Shown: one piece after another, positions 8,203-10,603 of the stretch | Layout: each line of letters opens with the position of its first letter | Numbering within the stretch: the first letter of the stretch is position 1 | NCBI GenBank assembly: GCA_020059985.1 | Contig: JAGVCI010000072.1 | Span: 1 to 10,603, forward strand | From: Candidatus Peribacterales bacterium | Lineage (GTDB): Bacteria; Patescibacteriota; Gracilibacteria; Peribacterales; Peribacteraceae | Reading direction: 5' to 3' | DNA: 10,603 nucleotides | Notes under the pieces: model-generated | Seen by the model: the letters and a program-made list of their open reading frames with translations, nothing else | Told to the model about the DNA's origin: nothing | The model's database searches: none | Position numbers and translations under genes: made by a program

Positions 8203-8452
8203 ACTCTCTCTAACTATCGCTCGCAAGAAGTCTCCCGGACGGATGCCGGTACACGCTCTGTGAAATACTTCAGGGTGAGAATCATGGTCGAAGGCGATAA
8301 TCAGTTCCGGGGGTGACCCGGCGTAGATTCTGGTGAAAGGAATCGTAGAGAGTTCAGAGTCGCGTTCAGTATAGAGGAGGACCGGGTGAGAATCGAGTCT
8401 GGGATAACCGCATTCCGTAGAGGAAAAAACGACACTGAGCCGAAAAGTGAGA

Positions 8453-8481
8453 TTGACAGTTGTGCGAAATTTCCGTGTGGT
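8453..8481 (+). promoter_or_regulatory. Possible promoter of the lamin-tail protein gene
   Basis: A perfect -35 hexamer TTGACA (8453-8458) is followed after 17 bases by TGTGGT (8476-8481), a poor -10 matching three of six positions. It is the best plus-strand candidate in the spacer and would give a leader of about 125 bases containing two stem-loops and a short upstream ORF. Confidence 0.3.
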
Positions 8482-8544
8482 TTTTACAGGGTCGTTCCAC
8501 GGAGAAATGGAACGGGATTTGCCTCTTAGTCTAGGGATATTTTC

Positions 8545-8604
8545 ATGATTGCGAGACTTCGTGGCTTAGCCATAGCTCCTATGGCCTCGGTCTTCTTGGT
8601 TTGA
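8545..8604 (+). CDS. Possible 19-residue upstream ORF (leader peptide)
   Basis: ATG 8545 opens a 19-codon frame, 'MIARLRGLAIAPMASVFLV', ending in TGA 9 bases before the start of the lamin-tail protein gene. It is preceded at 7 bases by AGGGA (8533-8537), one of the few Shine-Dalgarno-like sites in the window. A 7-bp stem-loop (GCCATAG 8569-8575, CTATGGC 8579-8585, 3-base loop) lies inside it. It could be a regulatory leader peptide or chance. Confidence 0.25.
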   Translation: MIARLRGLAIAPMASVFLV

Positions 8605-8613
8605 TGGCGGACT

Positions 8614-10603
8614 ATGTCGATTCTCGATCTCGTCCGCATGCTCGCGTGGCTCATCCTTTTTCCGGCGTTCCTCGTAGGGGTGGAGAAAGCACGTGCAGAG
8701 GTGGTGATTAGCGAAGTGATGTGGATGGGCAGCGATCTTGGGACAGCGGACGAATGGATTGAGCTCACAAATACCGGGACTGGGGCTACGGTTATCGATG
8801 GATGGAGGATTGCTTTCCTCAAAGACGGGAGTGATCAGACGATGATGACGTTTGCATCAGGAGCGTTCCTCACACCCGGGGAATATGTGGTCATCAGCAA
8901 TTTTTCTGCCGGTGATTCCCGATTGCTCGCCGAGCCCGCTTTTGTGACGACAGCCGTGAGTCTTGCGAACACGCAATTACGCTTACGGCTCTTTAATGAG
9001 AATGGAATCGTTATTGATGAAGTGGATGACGGAAGCGGTGCGCCATTCGCAGGAGAGAATCCTTCAGGCACGGGCGCGAAGAAGAGTATGGAACGCCTTG
9101 ATCTCCTCGCGCCTGGTACGCAGATTTCTAATTGGGCGACTGCGACAGGATCCATCGGGTTTGATCCGGGTGCGCCGATCTTTGGGACACCGGGGCACGT
9201 GAATTCAGTCGATCGAACTCTGCGAAATCCTCCTGCTCCACCCGAAGAACAGGAAGTGGAAGAGCCCGAAGAGGAAATCCCCGAGGAAGAAGTCATAGAA
9301 GAACCCATCGTCATCCCACCACCGCGCGATCCACCGCGTGTGGTGATCTCGGAAATCCTTCCCAATCCCATCGGGTCAGATGACGAAGAGTGGATCGAGC
9401 TTTGGAACCGTGACAGCTTCTCCGTGCTACTGAAAGACTGGAAACTGAAGAAGGGGAGCGCAACGTTTGTTTTTACCGATGAGAGGTTGCAGCCCGGTTC
9501 GGTGCTACTTCTTCCGAAGTCCAAGACGCATCTTTCTCTTACAAACCAAGGCGATACGATTGAGCTGCTCACGGGTTCTCTCGTAATCGATCGCGTCCAG
9601 TATCCGTCCTCGTACGAAGAAGTGAGCTACGGACGGAGCCCTGGAGAAAGCCAAAATTTCGGGTTTCTCTGTGTGCCAACTCCAGGGGAGCTCAATGCTC
9701 TACGTTCGCTCGATCCGAAGATTGTTATCCAGGATGGCGAAACCAGTGGAGAGGAAGCGGTGTCGATCAATCTGGAAGCGAGGGTCGATCGTGGTTCTCT
9801 CGAGTCTGCCTCTTGCGATTGGGACTTTGACGACGGCGCCACCTATGACGGATGCAATCCCTCCTGGCATAAGTTCGATGAACCTGGGATCTATGACATC
9901 GAATTGGAGCTCACCACGGTCTGCGGAGAGGTGGTTGATCGAGATTTGCGAGTAGAAGTACGGGAGAAGAAGGAGGTGGTTGTGAAAAAGGAAGAAAAAG
10001 ACGAACAGAAGGACGATAAGGAAAAGAACAAAAAACAAACAGAAAATAAAACTACCCAGGAGCGGGTTTCCGTACCCGCGACTGGCAATGCTTCTTTGGA
10101 ACCGGAATGCACCTCAATGTTTTCCGATGATATTCATCTCAGCGAAATATTCCCCAATCCTCTTGAAGGTGAAGAATGGATCGAACTCCAAAATATTGGA
10201 AATGAAAACATTCATCTCTGTGGATGGACTCTGGATGACTTGGCAGATGGAGGAAGCAAGCCCTGGAAAATTTCTGAAGATCTTGTCATCGAAGCCGGTG
10301 GATTTCTTCTTCTTGAGCAATCGAAGACGAAACTTCTTCTCAATAACGATGGAGATGAAGTGTGGCTGCTCGACCCCGATGGTTCTCTTGTGATGAGTGT
10401 CGATGTTCCGCGACTCGCGAAAGATGAAGCGTATGCATTAGAAGAATCTGAAGAGTGGTGCATGACAGATGAACCGACACCTGGTGCGGAGAATAGTTGC
10501 CCGACACTTTTTCTTCCGCTCGGGGAGGGAGATGAACTCTTCGCACCCGTAGTCTCCCGAGCCAGTGCGAAATCTAAAGTGTCGGGCAACTATTCTCCGC
10601 ACC
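8614..10603 (+). CDS. Secreted protein with three lamin-tail domains and a PKD domain, open at window edge
   Basis: At least 663 codons are open. A signal peptide ('MLAWLILFPAFLVGVEKARA', residues 9-28) likely ends at ARA|EVV. Lamin-tail domain 1 spans about 29-196 ('VISEVMWMG', 'DEWIELTNTG', ending 'GTPGHVN'). A Pro/Glu linker (207-240) follows. Lamin-tail domain 2 spans about 243-361 ('VISEILPNP', 'EEWIELWN', 'PTPGELN'). A PKD-like domain spans about 369-450 ('CDWDFDDGATYDGC', 'FDEPGIYDIELELT'). A Lys/Glu-rich linker (451-480) leads to lamin-tail domain 3 at about 508-627 ('HLSEIFPNP', 'EEWIELQN', 'PTPGAEN'). Such domains occur in bacterial extracellular proteins, often with nucleases or as adhesion modules; no catalytic domain is visible here. 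ATG 8614 is fixed by an in-frame TGA at 8602 and by the signal peptide. Residues from about 655 onward come from an inverted copy of codons 624-633 and may not be genuine. Confidence 0.85.
   Translation, partial: MSILDLVRMLAWLILFPAFLVGVEKARAEVVISEVMWMGSDLGTADEWIELTNTGTGATVIDGWRIAFLKDGSDQTMMTFASGAFLTPGEYVVISNFSAGDSRLLAEPAFVTTAVSLANTQLRLRLFNENGIVIDEVDDGSGAPFAGENPSGTGAKKSMERLDLLAPGTQISNWATATGSIGFDPGAPIFGTPGHVNSVDRTLRNPPAPPEEQEVEEPEEEIPEEEVIEEPIVIPPPRDPPRVVISEILPNPIGSDDEEWIELWNRDSFSVLLKDWKLKKGSATFVFTDERLQPGSVLLLPKSKTHLSLTNQGDTIELLTGSLVIDRVQYPSSYEEVSYGRSPGESQNFGFLCVPTPGELNALRSLDPKIVIQDGETSGEEAVSINLEARVDRGSLESASCDWDFDDGATYDGCNPSWHKFDEPGIYDIELELTTVCGEVVDRDLRVEVREKKEVVVKKEEKDEQKDDKEKNKKQTENKTTQERVSVPATGNASLEPECTSMFSDDIHLSEIFPNPLEGEEWIELQNIGNENIHLCGWTLDDLADGGSKPWKISEDLVIEAGGFLLLEQSKTKLLLNNDGDEVWLLDPDGSLVMSVDVPRLAKDEAYALEESEEWCMTDEPTPGAENSCPTLFLPLGEGDELFAPVVSRASAKSKVSGNYSPH
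10483..10603. repeat. Exact 28-bp inverted repeat reaching the window edge
   Basis: Bases 10483-10510 (beginning GGTGCGGAGAATAGTT) recur as an exact reverse complement at 10576-10603, the last 28 bases of the window, with a 65-base spacer. The match stops at the inner side (T at 10511 against T at 10575) and runs off the window on the outer side. The spacer also holds shorter inverted pairs: CTCGGG 10519-10524 with CCCGAG 10556-10561, and TTCGCAC 10540-10546 with GTGCGAA 10565-10571. Both arms lie inside the open reading frame. Confidence 0.9.

Larger units (their letters stand above)
8137..8565 (-). other. ATG-less 142-codon open frame upstream of and overlapping rny
   Basis: Between an in-frame TAA at 8566-8568 and a TAG at 8137-8139 one minus-strand frame stays open for 142 codons. 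It has no ATG or GTG and only a late TTG. The translation includes 'ECGYPRLDSHPVLLYTERD', 'RIYAGSPPELIIAFDHDSHP' and 'HRACTGIRPGDFLRAIVRES', which look more protein-like than random, but I recognise no family. The frame overlaps the first 34 bases of rny in another phase. It may be a decayed gene, part of an interspersed repeat, or chance in a stop-poor pyrimidine-rich strand. Within the same stretch are an 11-bp direct repeat GGGTGAGAATC (plus strand, 8273-8283 and 8384-8394) and small stem-loops at 8307-8321 and 8493-8514. No tRNA, and no RNase P, tmRNA or SRP RNA signature, was seen. Confidence 0.3.

Noticed and set aside
8526..8822. 98-codon minus-strand ORF opposite the lamin-tail gene start
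   Set aside because: It is a shadow of the signal peptide and first lamin-tail domain on the plus strand.

Overview
The window looks like a chromosomal fragment of an uncultivated bacterium with roughly balanced, slightly GC-rich DNA and the standard genetic code. No 16S rRNA or other marker fixes the lineage. The mix suggests Patescibacteria/CPR, possibly near Peregrinibacteria or Peribacteria: a MutY-like glycosylase without its Fe-S ligands, RNase Y, large secreted proteins with lamin-tail, PKD and Cys-rich 'Myxococcus' repeats, and almost no Shine-Dalgarno sites. This placement is inference. Both ends cut through open reading frames, and the right end stops inside an exact inverted repeat, so the window may be a whole contig.

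Layout. (1) 1-1660, minus strand: tuf (EF-Tu) then rpsJ (S10, cut at the window edge just before its expected stop), the classical str/S10 operon junction. tuf has its own promoter and a leader stem-loop, and a second strong stem-loop lies between the genes. S10 has an unusual basic N-terminal extension. (2) 1927-2907, plus strand: a MutY-family adenine glycosylase with the catalytic Glu and Asp but only one of the four Fe-S cysteines. (3) 2908-2982: two stem-loop terminators between convergent genes. (4) 2983-6494, minus strand: a probable two-gene cell-surface operon read from a good sigma70-type promoter. It encodes a single-pass membrane protein with a Thr/Glu-rich stalk, then an 872-residue secreted protein with a Cys-rich repeat region. 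(5) 6560-6609: a bidirectional terminator. (6) 6614-8170, minus strand: rny (RNase Y). (7) 8171-8613: a long divergent spacer holding a minus-strand open frame that lacks ATG, several stem-loops and a short upstream ORF. (8) 8614 to the right edge, plus strand: a secreted protein with three lamin-tail domains and one PKD domain, still open at the edge.

Taken together, housekeeping genes (translation, base-excision repair, mRNA decay) are interleaved with cell-surface genes of unknown role. No mobile element, CRISPR array, tRNA or rRNA was seen. The items most worth a second look are the MutY with altered ligands and C-terminus, the ATG-less open frame upstream of rny, the S10 extension, the pyrimidine-rich leaders without Shine-Dalgarno sites, and the inverted repeat at the right edge, which may be an assembly artefact.
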